In this document: positions 21,001-29,635 of the stretch, in pieces
How positions within the stretch are numbered: position 1 is the stretch's first letter
Layout: each line of letters begins with the position of its first letter
Assembly (NCBI RefSeq): GCF_030506325.1
Contig: NZ_CP120683.1
Span: 744,001-808,000, forward strand
Reading direction: 5' to 3'
Length of the DNA: 64,000 nucleotides
Source of the DNA: Tunicatimonas pelagia
GTDB lineage: Bacteria; Bacteroidota; Bacteroidia; Cytophagales; Cyclobacteriaceae
Notes under the pieces: model-generated
The model's database searches: none
Told to the model about the DNA's origin: nothing
What the model saw: the letters and a program-made list of their open reading frames with translations, nothing else
Translations under genes and position numbers: made by a program

Positions 21001-21810
21001 CGATCGGGACTCGCCACAGGCATCATTGGCCGTGTAGCGAATAGTGGCCGTTCCCGAAAAATCCTCATCCCACGTAACAATCCCGTTTTCGTTAATCATA
21101 TTGGGCGAAGTAATGGTCCAGGTACGGGTGACTACATTGGTAGCGGTGGCATTAAAACTGGACGTTCCGCCCCCTTGGCAGCGCTCAGTAAGGGAGGTTC
21201 CCACCGTAAAACGGGGGTTAGAAACCGTACCGGGCTCACTTAACTGTGTAGAGCTGCTACCGAGTTGGTTACAACTGTTCCTTCCCTCCAGACGGTACGT
21301 ACCTGCTTCTTCGGCGATATAGGTGGTTCCCTCTGCTACATACACCCCGTTTTTGTACCATCGGTAGACAGGATTACTACTACGCCCGCCAATCGCCCGC
21401 AGGGTTGTACTACCATTTGGGCATATACGGTTCCCCGATGGAGGTAAGTCGATATTAATCCGACTACAAGGTGGGGGCGGGGCGGCAGTAACGGTAAACT
21501 GGTTGATTTTGCCTTCTATTACCCCCCATACCTCATAGGTTCCGGCGGAACGAACCGTCCAGACTATTGGCTCACTTCCTCCGGTGCCGATCTTATCCGA
21601 ACCGCTGATTGTTCCGCCTGACTTTCTAAGGTAATAGCGATAATTATTCTGGTGGCAGAGTAAAGTGATCTCAACCGAACTATTACTACCCGGTAGATTG
21701 GTTCCACTAATGAAAGCCCGGGGTGGGCATTGATTTCCCCCTTGAGCAGTAAGGTTGCTACTAATCATAGCAGCAGCCAGTACTAATAGGATAATCCGGA
21801 AGATGTTCAT
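12073..21810 (-). CDS. Giant secreted Rhs/YD-repeat polymorphic toxin, 3245 residues, with HELVGH tip
   Basis: Domains in order, with positions estimated from the sequence: signal peptide (1-22); Ig/PKD-like modules (about 120-530); a DUF6443-like segment (about 545-700, [19 protein letters not shown]); YD repeats (about 700-1180); four tandem Ig/FN3-like units of about 190 residues (about 1260-2027); a LamG-like domain (about 2030-2260); two FN3-like domains (about 2270-2440); more YD repeats and the Rhs core ending at DPDGM (about 2457-3022); and a variable tip (3023-3245). The tip holds HELVGHG with H3187, E3188 and H3192, an HExxxH arrangement that could bind zinc. Rhs shells of this kind enclose a toxin that is released at the DPxG boundary. 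The protein has no type IX C-terminal signal, so its export route is open. It follows the 1075-residue YD protein by 29 bp. Confidence 0.85.
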   Translation of the reverse strand: MNIFRIILLVLAAAMISSNLTAQGGNQCPPRAFISGTNLPGSNSSVEITLLCHQNNYRYYLRKSGGTISGSDKIGTGGSEPIVWTVRSAGTYEVWGVIEGKINQFTVTAAPPPPCSRINIDLPPSGNRICPNGSTTLRAIGGRSSNPVYRWYKNGVYVAEGTTYIAEEAGTYRLEGRNSCNQLGSSSTQLSEPGTVSNPRFTVGTSLTERCQGGGTSSFNATATNVVTRTWTITSPNMINENGIVTWDEDFSGTATIRYTANDACGESRSVTHSVRVYRPGERVNPRFTGGTSLTSRCQGSGTSQFSATGDVVNSDSWEITSPNEISSNGEVTWNSGFSGTATIRYTGNDPCGPASVTHTVQVNPIRNPFIVRINGAQTITLGQSATFTATAGDIGSYTWLVNGVAQEGNSNPFTLTTPVSGTYTIVCRGAAVAGNCTTRADDEASTTLTVNKPSVTLQAEGEVAFGNNTTSLIASVSPPTPENGTYTYEWGRRRNGGNWEPHEAATSTITNVPSGDYRARVRWQLGALSDYSEYSGIIAVEGNDYNYIITNSVREEGVKTEEDVIQRNSSTFNHDHRLQQTVYFDGLGRPMQEVSTQANPAKIDLVRPIEYDAYNRQVFQYLPYAEGDRGAFRTNALVEQAAFYQNADKVANDTRPYSETDYEPSPLNRVKATYGAGEAWHNQDKKVSYVYKTDADERIRIWIINNASTQVTSNRFYTQQGDTEGQLSVVETTDENGHIMLEYTNKRGQVVLKKVQDATGYLLTYYVYDEFDNLRCVIPPKASANLPASGSATLSSQVLRDLCFVYTYDERNRMTQKQVPGAEPIKMLYDERDRLVLTQDGNQRKTDDQQPTPEWTFTKYDVLNRPVITGTYTPNRNQADLQADIDAMITFAETRTNNSIGYTLSGCFPTTVTEANLLTITYYDDYAFRSYTNWDAENASAATVYQFIEGKQGLDNSTAYPSTQDQLSAPTGQVTGGKVKVFNQNTWLNSVTYYDRKYRVIQSVQENLLGGTDRIFNRYNFRGLVLGMLREHAGGADITYEQRYTYDHAERLLSVTHQLAGEDKITLAQHEYNALGELIDKKLHSTDGDTFTQSVDYRYNIRGWLTRINNSALDPEGESTVEKDDYFGMELHYESPMDGLPNPTSLLQPLAPQPPAMDTDQLIQEADELIRQQHPDPASPPASQYPVPDNHSPKRIGLARPSLDRFGLDKLNPEGKHLFLPQAPPEESLTASLARAGSSESSFTALERNNAPNSHRLFTTTPVLDSVTSQGLSVTLHFTNLLAPDAPEGGYELVLDGERTFDSIIPRVYSNEAHPTMTFPLPTAGNYCFIVYARWDDGFRQSNEVCATISDPSPVAAPTTLVATAISFSRIDLSWADNATNETGYEIWRGSSSGGLSLLTTLAANATNYTDESLTVSTTYFYQVRAINSSFNNTSSFTTEQSATTLSSLLATPVLDSVTSQGLAVTLHFTNQVPPDAPEGGYELILDGERTFDNILPRLYSNEAHPTMTFTVAAPNDYCFTVLARWDDGFKQSNEVCATISEVPVALPTPTNLSASALEAGTITLSWTDNATDETSYEIWRGTSASNGTLLATVGADVTSYTDSNLPASTTYYYRVRAVNNDNNTVSGFTPRLSATTSIATPIPRLDSVTNQGLSVTLHFTNLLAPDAPEGGYELILDGERTFDNIIPRLYSDEANPTMIFPLPTAGNYCFIVYARWDDGFKQSNEVCATISDPPPIAAPTNLVATATASSSIRLSWTDNATNETGYEIWRGSSSGNLAILTTLLAGTTTYTDAGLDANTAYFYQVRAINDRFSSTSDFTTEQSATTLAPPEATTPVLDSITSQGLAVTLHFTNILAPDAPEGGYELILDGERTFEDIVPRLYSNETHPTMTFTVAAPNDYCFVVFARWDDGFKQSNELCATISEAPVALPTPTNLLASALAAGSITLSWVDNATDETSYEIWRGTSASDGTLLATVGAGVTSYTDSNLPASTTYYYRVRAVNSNINSVSGFTRNQPATTYSPPSASGRVTQDLQVLYTFQEGSGSTVADVSEQGSALDLTIENPANVNWPTGGGLTLTAATRIRSGEAATKIIEAVEASEAITLEAWVQPASVQQDGPARIISISGGSSTRNITFGQDYDASGYFYAARARTRDNSTNNNGLLNGGNFAQSARYANPAIQHVVYTRQADGREKIYVDGSEVASGNRPGNFSNWAAYPLLLGNEEGAERPWLGTYYLVSAYSRALSLAEVQQNYLAQYSATTRPLLPNLAATAPTATTVDVAWSDVQGETGYQLLREEGSGSFEPVASTGADVTTYRDNTVQANTRYTYRVLAQRETTTLRQADIAVTTPGVSTVVAPTQAMIVRIATTELELGWNYGGNASTVDFVLERKTAEGGFSVLTTLTNGETRFVDRNLTPATRYTYQLYARLKGDNTQRSGYSNAVGQATYSTATPEPISDGDYQAQYNGNIAAIKWNSQGWQDKQEKLYYFRYDPVNRLTAARYAERNTPTTWGKDPGHFSVDGIGYDENGNIRKLTRFTGNRRSGQGGRHSIDELVYNYGNNNTTNQLISVADNSGSHQGFADYNTSGDDYLYDANGNLEKDKNKYIDEIKYNLLNLPEEIIFKKDGKQASIRYLYDATGVKLRKVVTGYEGKVTTTDYIGGMQFTQVDSEPRLLELIQHEEGRVVPKQDGSGYAYHYDLRDHLGNTRVTFSSETETDTYLATMEIDEPVSEEESELFANYDQVTFIPNDVFDHTDGGSPEYSLRLSGASGEITGLAKSLRIRKGDKVAMEVWATYGEPTPTSGAGGAAAAAAIVNALMQTPGAIDAPGSVNAISDLLASGPLYEDQGGFDDQLPRAFLNYIFVGEDFVSSEQGFVQVSASAETDGITPSHEKLALSFEGNQSGYLYIYLSNESNQVTPAYFDDFQITHEHSPVIADESYYPFGLTHNQKPDRQFNNKYLYNGKEIQDELGLNWYDYGARMYDAAIGRWHVIDPLADQMRRYSPYSYAFNNPLRFIDPDGMRPIDDYYDRLGNYLYTDNKKTDNIMIVSDEGVDLANLVKGNGTDSYGKILEANSEGINEAGITGEAASNIFTDILDKAGFDVSQLHNGKVSIYEGLALNDKSELIPLGPNDPERADGSHANTAVAGTKEWSRGEAPEGTIKVTANFNGRSTFLTTRSNVESMLGTHELVGHGQRGYGYPGYGSNKPHSAVYELQQRDLPRYNNITKLYRRHIIEKKTFYRRLNN
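12720..14700 (-). repeat. Rhs core repeat, reference copy in the full-length gene
   Basis: The core DNA ([10 protein letters not shown] to DPDGM) is repeated in part in five other places on the same strand: about 9260-11205, 6640-7825, 4765-5405, 2525-3519 and 424-1162. Each copy starts at a different point in the core but the four tip-bearing ones end at the same DPxG boundary, after which the sequences are unrelated. Long stretches look identical by eye, for example 13890-14205 against 10391-10706. Such direct repeats could allow tip exchange by homologous recombination. Confidence 0.8.
15730..18030 (-). repeat. Four tandem repeats of about 575 bp coding Ig/FN3-like modules
   Basis: The unit begins with [17 protein letters not shown] and contains GGYELxLDGERTF, YCFxVxARWDDGFxQSNE and an FN3-like second half with a YEIWRGxS motif. 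Unit starts lie near 18020, 17450, 16875 and 16300. The units are well conserved at the DNA level, which suggests recent duplication or homogenisation. They form an extracellular-type insertion between the two YD-repeat parts of the Rhs protein. Confidence 0.75.
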
Positions 21811-21839
21811 AGTTATTGACTTTCAGTGAAAATAAGCCG

Positions 21840-24800
21840 TTAGCGCTGCCCAGCGTAATTGTATTGGTAGTGTTCTACAATGTCTTTATTGAAATCTTTG
21901 ACTATCTGTAACCGCCCTAAGCCATCGTAATCGTAATATGTGATTATCCCAGCGGGATCGGTTTGGGAAGTGATGCCTCGTAGCGGGTCATAGGTATACG
22001 TTGACACTTGAGCTGGCTTCAATTCATCCCGTAGTGTTTGTATTTGCGTAGCACTCAAGCTTGCTGTCCCCGCATTAAAGCCGATGCCAAAACCATCAAT
22101 ACCTTCTATTTTATCAAATGTAACCCCTACGATCTTAGCTACGGGTAGGGTTTGGTTGTAGCCCCAGATATAAGAGATAGGTACGCCATCTTGTCCTAGT
22201 ACCTGAATGATATTTCTAAAATTATCGTGTTTATAATCAACTTTAGTTTTCTCACTGGTTCCCGTAGGAAACTGATCTACGAACACTGGCAATACTAATC
22301 CGTTTTTTGTAGTGTACGTAGTAGTCACCTTTTGGGTAGGCACCTCATTGACTGTGCTAGTCTGTTCCAACACCTGGCTGTACATGTGGCTAGCCCTTAA
22401 ATAGTTACTGCCATACTTGTTTGCTGCATTGTCAGTGAAATCTTCAGCATATTGATACCTCGTTTTATGGGCCTTTTGATCGCTATTTATGATCTCTTCT
22501 GAGGCTACATTGCCCCAACCATCATCACTATACTCATATTTTCTTACTGTTTGCACGTTATCCAAATCCTCGGTAATAATCCACTGTTTCCACCAATCCG
22601 ACTTAAAGGGAGTATATTCTATACGAAACAAACCATCAATGCCCGAACCAGGTATTATCACTTTTGCTGACATGGAAAGAAACTCTGATTGTTCAATGCG
22701 CTGGTAAGCATATTCGGTATTGCGAATAACATCATCTAAATTATCTTTTTGCTTTACGCTGCGTACTAAGCCGTTCTTATTATTAAGGTAGCTGTATGAC
22801 ACCCGGCCTGCTTGGGGGTTGTAGAATGTCTCGTAGTTATGAAACTGATAGTGCTCACTACCGTTGATCCTCTCGTTGGCCTGATCTGTTTCAGTATCAC
22901 TTTCCTCTACGACTACGGTGTTGTAGCCTACCGAATTTGGTATCAAGAATGACTGATTGTAGTTTGTGCCCGATCCCGTCCATATGTGATAGTAAAAGAC
23001 GTCGGTTTCATTAGTAGTAGATCCACTATTATTTTGAACAACCATGTAGCGTTGAACTTGCCAAAAATTTATCGGCTCCAGTAGCTTCCCCCCCTCATAG
23101 CTAAATTTCTTTCTGCTTATAAAATTATTATCACTGTCGTAGTTTATCATTTCCTTTATTCGTAGTCCTGCCCCTCTGCTGTCCACCGTAGTAGGGCCAT
23201 TATAATTCTCCCGATATTTACCGCTGTAACCTATGTCATCTGCCTCAATGATATAGTCCCCAAAGTCACTTGAAGGGTTAAAATAATGAGGTTCAAAATT
23301 AAACGTAGTATGTCCTTTAGTAGGATAGGTAATTTTCTGTAGTACTCCCTGCTCCATATGAGCTATACTTACTCCCCGGTTACTATTCGATCTGGTTCTT
23401 AAATCCACATCCAATCGTACTGCATCTACTAAGGCATCATCGGCAAACAAACCAGCTTCGTACATTTGACTTTCATCAGGTATTAATCCTCGGTTACTGT
23501 GCTGACCGTTATAGTAACCCCAGTAGTCTTGGGCGAACGTAAGGGGAGGTGCCAAGCCAATGTCTTCCGCGTAAGAAAATAAATAAGGAGGCGTATATTC
23601 TTTATTCGTATCTTGAATTCCATATTCTCTTAAGGTCGTGAGCTTATATTTGATGAAGTTGCCCTCGTCGCCAAAAAAGTTAGTAAACAAGCCGTTGCTG
23701 CCCCAGCGGTTCCATTGATTCCACTGGGTAAAAAAATCAGCCTTTTTAAACTCTGAGAAGCCAAACTCAAAACCTTTCTTTACACCAGAGTCTACCCTTG
23801 ATTGTATCTCCAGTTTTTGTAATCGGGGTTTAGTTTCTCCAGGATATAAAGTAAAATCGATTTGATACTTCGGCGAAGTAATTCCCGTTAGCACCTTTAC
23901 GGTATTTATCACTTCTATTGGTCGGCGATTACCATTACAGGAAAAGTTCTGAAAGGGCGGGTTGAATGGATCGCGCTGTAGTTGATTATGGGCAAAATCT
24001 TCTTGGGTTAGAAACGCCGCTCGATCGACATTGGCTATTGTGGCGGTGCTGTAAGTACGAGAAGTATAGCTAAATACTATCTCACGTTTGTTATTGAGCA
24101 CTATGCGATTGATCCTCCAGGTTAGAGAAGGGTCTCCACTGGTACAACTAGACACCGCTTGCTCAACACTTTCAATTTCCTGAAAGTATACTTCTATTCC
24201 GTTCGGTAGTTTAGCTATCCAACCGTCTTCTTCAGGATTCCAACTCGTATTGTTTTTATCTTTTTCAAAGGTGATGGCATCTTTCTTATTCATTATAACT
24301 GCCAAGTCAGTCTGGGGGTTGATATAAAATTGCCCTGAGTAGCCTAAGAAGTTGAAGGAGTAGATATCAGGCTGAAAATAATTCGCTGATTGCGCCCAAG
24401 CAGACATAGATTCTACTGGGAACTGCGGTAGTGTGACTTGAATACCCTCACCAGGATTAGGTGCTGCCTCTATATCGCACCCTAAAAAGGCATATGTGGT
24501 AGGGTGAACAGGTGTATTTACATCGTAATATATTCTTACATAATCACAGTCAGTACCTCCGCCCCAATATTCTCGTATAGCATTGTACACTCTAGGGTTA
24601 TGGTTGTCTTGTTCATTCCCCACGACGATACGTGATATTGATCCGCCCGGCGATAGGTTCCAACCTAATCCTACCCAAGTAGAGTAGTCGGCTACTCGGA
24701 TTCCATTAGCACTATATGCTAGGGTTATAGGTAAGTCTAAACCATATTCATCCAATACAAACAATGGTACAGAAATATTAGGACTACCGGTGTAGTAGCT

Positions 24801-25067
24801 TACAGGAAAGTTTCCAAATCTGCCCAACATTGCTACTTCTGGCGCGGAAGGCACCATAGTCCGCAGTTGAAATGGAATATTGATGGCTGGCACTCCGGTA
24901 TAACTATTTACTGGAATATCTGCGTACTTTACCAATGATGCGGCAATTGGTGAAGGTGGTATCAACTGTGGTATTGCTAAATTATCATTGTCATTCTGTG
25001 CATTAGCTGTTGGGTAGAAACTTAGACAGCATAAAAGAAAAGAAAATAGCCATTGATAAGAACCCAT
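21840..25067 (-). CDS. Secreted YD-repeat (Rhs-family) partner protein, 1075 residues
   Basis: The protein starts with a signal peptide (WLFSFLLCCLSFYPTANAQ) and continues with the N-terminal region typical of Bacteroidota Rhs-type proteins (SPGGSISR, GLGWNLSPGG), then a beta-rich body. YD-type repeats lie near the C-terminus (YDPLRGITSQTDPAG, YDYDGLGRLQIVKD). It has no core end, no DPxG boundary and no toxin tip. It lies first in the operon and 29 bp ahead of the giant Rhs gene, so it is probably a structural or delivery partner of it. Paired long YD proteins of this kind are frequent in Bacteroidota. The upstream gap of 400 bp holds the promoter region. Confidence 0.75.
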   Translation of the reverse strand: MGSYQWLFSFLLCCLSFYPTANAQNDNDNLAIPQLIPPSPIAASLVKYADIPVNSYTGVPAINIPFQLRTMVPSAPEVAMLGRFGNFPVSYYTGSPNISVPLFVLDEYGLDLPITLAYSANGIRVADYSTWVGLGWNLSPGGSISRIVVGNEQDNHNPRVYNAIREYWGGGTDCDYVRIYYDVNTPVHPTTYAFLGCDIEAAPNPGEGIQVTLPQFPVESMSAWAQSANYFQPDIYSFNFLGYSGQFYINPQTDLAVIMNKKDAITFEKDKNNTSWNPEEDGWIAKLPNGIEVYFQEIESVEQAVSSCTSGDPSLTWRINRIVLNNKREIVFSYTSRTYSTATIANVDRAAFLTQEDFAHNQLQRDPFNPPFQNFSCNGNRRPIEVINTVKVLTGITSPKYQIDFTLYPGETKPRLQKLEIQSRVDSGVKKGFEFGFSEFKKADFFTQWNQWNRWGSNGLFTNFFGDEGNFIKYKLTTLREYGIQDTNKEYTPPYLFSYAEDIGLAPPLTFAQDYWGYYNGQHSNRGLIPDESQMYEAGLFADDALVDAVRLDVDLRTRSNSNRGVSIAHMEQGVLQKITYPTKGHTTFNFEPHYFNPSSDFGDYIIEADDIGYSGKYRENYNGPTTVDSRGAGLRIKEMINYDSDNNFISRKKFSYEGGKLLEPINFWQVQRYMVVQNNSGSTTNETDVFYYHIWTGSGTNYNQSFLIPNSVGYNTVVVEESDTETDQANERINGSEHYQFHNYETFYNPQAGRVSYSYLNNKNGLVRSVKQKDNLDDVIRNTEYAYQRIEQSEFLSMSAKVIIPGSGIDGLFRIEYTPFKSDWWKQWIITEDLDNVQTVRKYEYSDDGWGNVASEEIINSDQKAHKTRYQYAEDFTDNAANKYGSNYLRASHMYSQVLEQTSTVNEVPTQKVTTTYTTKNGLVLPVFVDQFPTGTSEKTKVDYKHDNFRNIIQVLGQDGVPISYIWGYNQTLPVAKIVGVTFDKIEGIDGFGIGFNAGTASLSATQIQTLRDELKPAQVSTYTYDPLRGITSQTDPAGIITYYDYDGLGRLQIVKDFNKDIVEHYQYNYAGQR

Positions 25068-25409
25068 AAAATTAAAACAATCAGTAGAATTACTTAAATA
25101 TGAATAGTATCCCAGAAGGTATACTCTATAAACTGCTTATATTTTACAACATATGCTTTTAAACCCCGCTGATACACCGATACTGCTCCCTGTATAAAGC
25201 ACATGACAATTCATACTGACAAAACTGCCAGTACATTTAGCGCAATAGTTAGTAGGGGATTGTGTAGCAAGGATAAAGGCAAAGGTAGGGTGATTTTACT
25301 CATTTCAAAACGCCCTTCTGGGCAACATATCTCCAATTCTTACTCAGCTTAGTATTTCGCTAAGATGCAGCATAAATCTCACTATTTATATTTATTTTAC
25401 TATAATATA

Positions 25410-25438
25410 TTGTAATAATTATATTTTTATTACCTTTG
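25410..25438 (+). promoter_or_regulatory. Bacteroidota-type promoter for the 25468 gene
   Basis: TACCTTTG at 25431-25438 fits the Bacteroidota -7 consensus TAnnTTTG. TTG at 25410-25412 lies 18 bp upstream, as expected for the -33 element. The ATG follows after 29 bp. The remainder of the gap 25068-25467 is AT-rich; I found no gene and no clear -7 match for the divergent Rhs operon there. Confidence 0.55.
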
Positions 25439-25467
25439 TAGTATATCGCATAAATTTGCTTGCTTGT

Positions 25468-26976
25468 ATGAACGTATCTTTTTACCCCTTTCTTACTCGC
25501 TTATCCGTTTTCCTTACACTAGGGGGCTTTTGGGCTTTTTCATCTTTAGCTCAATCGGTTACGGGTGCTTCTGAAGGGGTAAATCCAGTACCTAATACAA
25601 TTGATTCTTTAGCCCAATCAGAGGAAGAAAAGTGGCAGCCGGTAGATACCACCTTGCAACATACCAACCAACACTTAGATACTTTAGAACAGGTTACCGA
25701 TATTGATGCCAGCACGAAGAAACTAACTTCCCCCGTAGCGGATTCACTGAATAGCGTAGAGCAAACCGTTACCCAGCCCGTGGAATCGGTAATAGATACG
25801 ACTCACCAACTACTAGATAAACTCGATGTCATCAAACAAACGAACCGTAAAGTTCAATCAGCCGAAGGGAAACTTAAAAGCAAAGTAACGAATACCAAAC
25901 CTGTCCAAGATACCCAAAGCGCACTGGATAATATTGAACGAGAAACCGACCTTGCTGCCCCCGGTGCTGATCTCCCCAACGTTCCCGGATTAGCGGGGGA
26001 TGGCCTGCCGGGTCAACCGGATCTTTCTACGGGTACGTTTCAAGAAATAAAGGCTCTTCCGGGAGAACACTTAGGTGAGGTAAAAGGCGTGGGTGATATC
26101 CAGCAAGCGAGTGAGCATCTGGGTACGGCGAAAGATATTACCGGAAAAGTAGGCACCTACGGTAAGGATGCCAAAGCCATTTCCCAAGGGAAGCTCAATG
26201 AGGTTGAACAGTTGCCCCAGGCGGGTGAGAAAGCCTTGTCAGGTACCAAAGAAATCCAGGCATTGAAAGAACAGGAAGGGGCACTAAAAGCGGTGCAAGG
26301 CCAGCCCGAAGAGCTCAAAGGGCAAATCAGCCAGTACGGTGATCAGGAATTTCTCAAGCAGAAAGCGAAACAAAAGCTCATTGAACAGTCCGTAGACCAC
26401 TTTGCCGGGCGTACCCAAGAACTACAGGCCGCCCAACAGCAACTGTCCAAACTCAAGCGCAAATATTCCCACGTCAACACCCAAACGGGTAAGCTGGTGA
26501 AGCGCACTTCCCTCAAGGGCAAGTCGTTAAAAGAACGATTGACGGGTGGTTTTACCCTGCAAATCCATCAGGGGCCACCCACTGCTTTTGATATTTCCCC
26601 TTTCGTTGGGTATAAGTTGTCCAAACGTTGGTCATCGGGTATTGGGGGCACGTATCGTCTCGCCTTTGATGGCAATAATCGTCTCATTTGGGATTATCCG
26701 GTCTACGGCTTTCGGGGCTATACCCAGTGCCAACTGTTTAAGAAGTTTTTACTGCATGCCGAGTACGAGCGGCTACGGGCGTTAGTACCGAACCCCGCTA
26801 CTTCACCGGATAATACTCAGCGGCAGTGGGTGGATGGTGTACTCGTTGGCGGGGGCAAACGGTACAATGTGACCAAGAAGATTAAAGGTAACGTGCTCTT
26901 CTTGCGTAACTTCACCTACCTTTCGCAAGGGCCGTACTCACTAAAGTGGAATATCCGGATGGGATTCTACATATAA
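25468..26976 (+). CDS. Outer-membrane protein with long helical region and C-terminal beta-barrel
   Basis: I chose the ATG at 25468 rather than the TTG at 25456 because it gives a standard signal peptide (MNVSFYPFLTRLSVFLTLGG, cleavage near SLAQS). Residues about 30-345 are low in hydrophobic residues, rich in Gln/Glu/Lys and predicted helical or coiled, with repeated GEVKG / GEKAL / QEFLKQKAK motifs. The last 150 residues (from GFTLQIHQGPPTAFDISPFV) show alternating strands ending in WNIRMGFYI, typical of an outer-membrane barrel. Similar proteins in Bacteroidota sit next to giant secreted adhesin-like genes. It is divergent from the Rhs operon and may help to anchor or export those proteins; that role is inference. 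Confidence 0.6.
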   Translation: MNVSFYPFLTRLSVFLTLGGFWAFSSLAQSVTGASEGVNPVPNTIDSLAQSEEEKWQPVDTTLQHTNQHLDTLEQVTDIDASTKKLTSPVADSLNSVEQTVTQPVESVIDTTHQLLDKLDVIKQTNRKVQSAEGKLKSKVTNTKPVQDTQSALDNIERETDLAAPGADLPNVPGLAGDGLPGQPDLSTGTFQEIKALPGEHLGEVKGVGDIQQASEHLGTAKDITGKVGTYGKDAKAISQGKLNEVEQLPQAGEKALSGTKEIQALKEQEGALKAVQGQPEELKGQISQYGDQEFLKQKAKQKLIEQSVDHFAGRTQELQAAQQQLSKLKRKYSHVNTQTGKLVKRTSLKGKSLKERLTGGFTLQIHQGPPTAFDISPFVGYKLSKRWSSGIGGTYRLAFDGNNRLIWDYPVYGFRGYTQCQLFKKFLLHAEYERLRALVPNPATSPDNTQRQWVDGVLVGGGKRYNVTKKIKGNVLFLRNFTYLSQGPYSLKWNIRMGFYI

Positions 26977-27067
26977 GCAGTAGAGCCTATCACAGCCTAC
27001 TGGCTTTCTATAAAGGAGATATACTTCAGTGAAGAGAAATGGTAAGACAATTCTTGCTCCTAGAAGC

Positions 27068-27160
27068 TCAACGAGACTTTATCAACAACTTTGCGTAACT
27101 CCTATGACCGTAAGTTGAAAGCAACACTCCCCACATAAGTGCTGCTAGCAATAGTTTCAT
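27068..27160 (-). CDS. Possible 30-residue ORF with signal-peptide-like sequence (doubtful)
   Basis: The reading frame begins MKLLLAALMWGVLLSTYGHR and stops after 30 codons. The N-terminus resembles a signal peptide, but nothing follows it, so this may be the remnant of a lost secreted-protein gene. It is the only coding-like signal in the 295-bp gap 26977-27271. Confidence 0.15.
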   Translation of the reverse strand: MKLLLAALMWGVLLSTYGHRSYAKLLIKSR

Positions 27161-27258
27161 ATCTTGAATCTAGCAATAAATTTCTAATACTTAGGCCCGA
27201 CTAGCCCCCTCTTGCGGAAAACATCTTGGTAAGATTATCTTTTCCCCGGGGGAGTTAT

Positions 27259-27266
27259 TAGTTTTG
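27259..27266 (+). promoter_or_regulatory. Candidate -7 element of the cca gene
   Basis: TAGTTTTG matches TAnnTTTG and lies 5 bp ahead of the ATG at 27272, which would give a nearly leaderless transcript. I see no TTG at the right distance upstream, so support is weak. Confidence 0.25.
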
Positions 27267-27271
27267 TAGGT

Positions 27272-28705
27272 ATGAATTTAGCTGAGGCGCTCCGTACTAA
27301 TCCGATATTTGCGCTAGTAGCGAAAGCTGCCCAAGAGATGCAACGGGAAACTTACGTGGTAGGCGGTTACGTGCGCGACCTGTTGTTGAAACGCCCTTCT
27401 AAAGATATTGACTTTGTATGCGTAGGCGATGGTATTTCGCTAGCAAAAAAAGTAGCCGAACACCTAAAAACCCAAGCAGGTCATACCACTGATGTTACCG
27501 TTTTTAAAAACTTCGGTACCGCTATGGTTCGGCACCAAGACTATGAGCTAGAGTTTGTAGGAGCGCGCAAGGAATCGTACCAGCGCGATTCTCGCAAGCC
27601 GATTGTAGAAAATGGCACACTGCAAGACGACCAAAATCGGCGGGATTTCACCATTAATGCCTTGGCCATAAGCCTCAATAATGAAAACTACGGTGAGTTA
27701 ATTGATCCATTTGACGGTGTAGGTGACCTAAAGCGTAAAACGATCAAAACTCCGCTTGATCCGGCGATTACTTTTTCTGATGATCCGCTACGGATGATGC
27801 GAGCGGTTCGCTTTGCCTCTCAGCTTTCGTTTGATATTGCCCCCAAAACCTTTGATGCGCTGATTGACCACGCCGAACGGCTTCAGATCGTTTCGCAGGA
27901 GCGAATTACTACTGAACTGAATAAGATTATTCTGTCGTCTCTGCCTTCCTACGGCTTCAAGCTTCTGTTTCACAGCCAATTACTTCATCAGTTTTTTTCT
28001 GAAATGGTGGCTTTGCAGGGAGTAGAAACCATTAACGGCAAATCACATAAAGATAATTTTTACCATACGCTACAGGTGTTGGACAATGTGAGTCAGGTGA
28101 CGGATGACTTATGGCTACGCTGGGCCGCTATTCTGCACGACATCGCTAAACCGCCTACCAAACGTTTTCATCCTAAAGCGGGCTGGACGTTTCATGGGCA
28201 CGAAGACCGAGGGGCTCGGATGGTTCCGCATATATTCCGACGGCTAAAGCTACCACTCGATCAGAAAATGAAGTTTGTGCAAAAACTAGTACGGCTACAC
28301 CTACGCCCCATCGCCCTAGTGAAAAAGGAGGTGACCGACTCAGCAGTACGTCGCCTACTGTACGAAGCTGGCGATGATATTGAAGCGCTGATGAAACTAT
28401 GCCGAGCCGATATTACCTCAAAAAACCACAGCCGGGTAAAACGATACTTGCAAAACTTTGATCGGGTAGAAGAAAAGATGCAGCTTGTAGAAGAAAAAGA
28501 TCATCTGCGAAATTTTCAGCCAGTAATTACCGGAGAGGATATTATGGAAACTTTTAACTTGAAACCATCCCGCATTGTGGGTGATATTAAAAATGAGCTG
28601 AGAGAGGCGGTATTGGATGGCAAAATTCGTAACGAGCGAGAAGAGGCGTATGCCTACATGCTAAAGATTGCTACGGCCAAAGGGTTGCGACCTATTGATA
28701 ATTGA
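27272..28705 (+). CDS. cca: CCA-adding tRNA nucleotidyltransferase with HD domain
   Basis: The enzyme adds or repairs the CCA end of tRNA in the cytoplasm. The 477-residue protein has a class II polymerase-beta nucleotidyltransferase head: GGYVRD at residues 31-36 and the metal-binding DID at 45-47. An RRDFTINALA motif (about 123-132) and DDPLRMMRAVRFA (about 170-182) follow. An HD phosphohydrolase domain (H289-D290 within AAILHDIAKP) comes next. This domain set is the normal one for Bacteroidota CCA enzymes. A poly(A) polymerase activity cannot be excluded from sequence alone. It is convergent with the MntA-like gene, with 16 bp between them. Confidence 0.85.
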   Translation: MNLAEALRTNPIFALVAKAAQEMQRETYVVGGYVRDLLLKRPSKDIDFVCVGDGISLAKKVAEHLKTQAGHTTDVTVFKNFGTAMVRHQDYELEFVGARKESYQRDSRKPIVENGTLQDDQNRRDFTINALAISLNNENYGELIDPFDGVGDLKRKTIKTPLDPAITFSDDPLRMMRAVRFASQLSFDIAPKTFDALIDHAERLQIVSQERITTELNKIILSSLPSYGFKLLFHSQLLHQFFSEMVALQGVETINGKSHKDNFYHTLQVLDNVSQVTDDLWLRWAAILHDIAKPPTKRFHPKAGWTFHGHEDRGARMVPHIFRRLKLPLDQKMKFVQKLVRLHLRPIALVKKEVTDSAVRRLLYEAGDDIEALMKLCRADITSKNHSRVKRYLQNFDRVEEKMQLVEEKDHLRNFQPVITGEDIMETFNLKPSRIVGDIKNELREAVLDGKIRNEREEAYAYMLKIATAKGLRPIDN

Positions 28706-28721
28706 CTTTACAAAATAAAAT

Positions 28722-29051
28722 TTATCTTTCGAGAGATTGAGGTAAACAATCTTTCGTGTAAAAGACTTTTCCGACCTGATCAATATGACGTTTCAAGTCA
28801 GTGTTTTTAATACTTTGATAACAAGAAATATCGAATTCATAAGGTAATAAGAGATCGTCTATTTCACTCTCTACCTTTGCTAATAATGATAAGCTAAGGT
28901 TGGTTCCCATTAGAGTAATATCTATATCCGAGCTTCGGCGGTAATTATTTCGAGCGCGAGAACCATACAAAATTGCTTTATCTATCTGAGGATAATGGGT
29001 AAAAACTTCTTGTATAGACCGTATGGTTTTGCTGCTTAATCCGTAGGTCAT
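28722..29051 (-). CDS. MntA-type minimal nucleotidyltransferase (antitoxin of a HepT/MntA pair)
   Basis: A 109-residue protein with the minimal nucleotidyltransferase signature GSRARNNYRRSSDIDITL (about residues 30-47), where GS and the two Asp of SDID are the catalytic elements. MntA enzymes neutralise the HEPN toxin HepT by adding AMP to it. The ATG overlaps the end of the upstream HepT-like gene by 4 bp, so the two are coupled. This family (HI0073-like) is also annotated simply as nucleotidyltransferase domain protein; the antitoxin function is from the family, not shown here. Confidence 0.75.
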   Translation of the reverse strand: MTYGLSSKTIRSIQEVFTHYPQIDKAILYGSRARNNYRRSSDIDITLMGTNLSLSLLAKVESEIDDLLLPYEFDISCYQSIKNTDLKRHIDQVGKVFYTKDCLPQSLER

Positions 29052-29527
29052 ACTGAGTCAAGTAAATCCTCCTGGCTACCACCTCGTTTTTCTTCCATCT
29101 TTTCCCGAAACGCCAAAAATTGAGGATGGTAATCATTCATAATTTTGGTAAATATTTCGTCCGCTGTCTCTTCGTTATAAGTATGAGTGGTTAGGTTCCG
29201 ACTTCTAATCATCTCCATCCACACCTCACCATCTGTAATTAAACCTGTGGAAAAAGCATTCCGAGTAGCATCTCTTGAACCACCTATATCAGTAAATCCC
29301 TGGTAATTAGCGTAATCCTTCATCACCTTCCAGGCTAACTCATGGGTATACTCAAAGCGTTGTATCAACCCTTCTTTGAGCATATCGTCCAAAAAATCGT
29401 CAGTATTTAGCACACCATTCTCATCCGTATACTCTGTCGTTATCGTATTTACAGCTTGGTCTAGTTTTTCCAACGCTTTGTTGTAGTTGCTAAATCGCTG
29501 CTCCCATCGTACATTTTGCTCACTCAT
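29048..29527 (-). CDS. HepT-like HEPN protein (HI0074 family), toxin of a HepT/MntA pair
   Basis: A 159-residue helical protein of the nucleotidyltransferase-substrate-binding (HI0074) family. The HEPN RNase motif RxxxxH is present as RNLTTH, followed by TYNE, the Tyr region that MntA modifies in studied pairs. HEPN toxins cleave RNA, so this gene is the likely toxin. It lies just upstream of, and overlaps by 4 bp, the MntA-like gene. It is longer than the shortest members because of an acidic insert near residues 28-50 (TTEYTDENGVLNTDDFLDD). Confidence 0.75.
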   Translation of the reverse strand: MSEQNVRWEQRFSNYNKALEKLDQAVNTITTEYTDENGVLNTDDFLDDMLKEGLIQRFEYTHELAWKVMKDYANYQGFTDIGGSRDATRNAFSTGLITDGEVWMEMIRSRNLTTHTYNEETADEIFTKIMNDYHPQFLAFREKMEEKRGGSQEDLLDSV

Positions 29528-29635
29528 TACTTACCTTAAACAGTTTACGCATTTCTACTTTTAGCTATTTAACAAACTCAAGCAATAATTCAAAGCGACT
29601 AATTTCGTTTTCCTATACCCAAAGGCCACCCATTA

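Noticed and set aside
355-25067. Rhs locus as a type VI secretion effector cluster
   Set aside because: There is no VgrG, PAAR, Hcp or T6SS gene in the window, and the full-length proteins carry Sec signal peptides.
25456-25467. TTG start for the helical/barrel protein
   Set aside because: The ATG at 25468 gives a standard signal peptide, whereas the TTG adds LAC in front of it.
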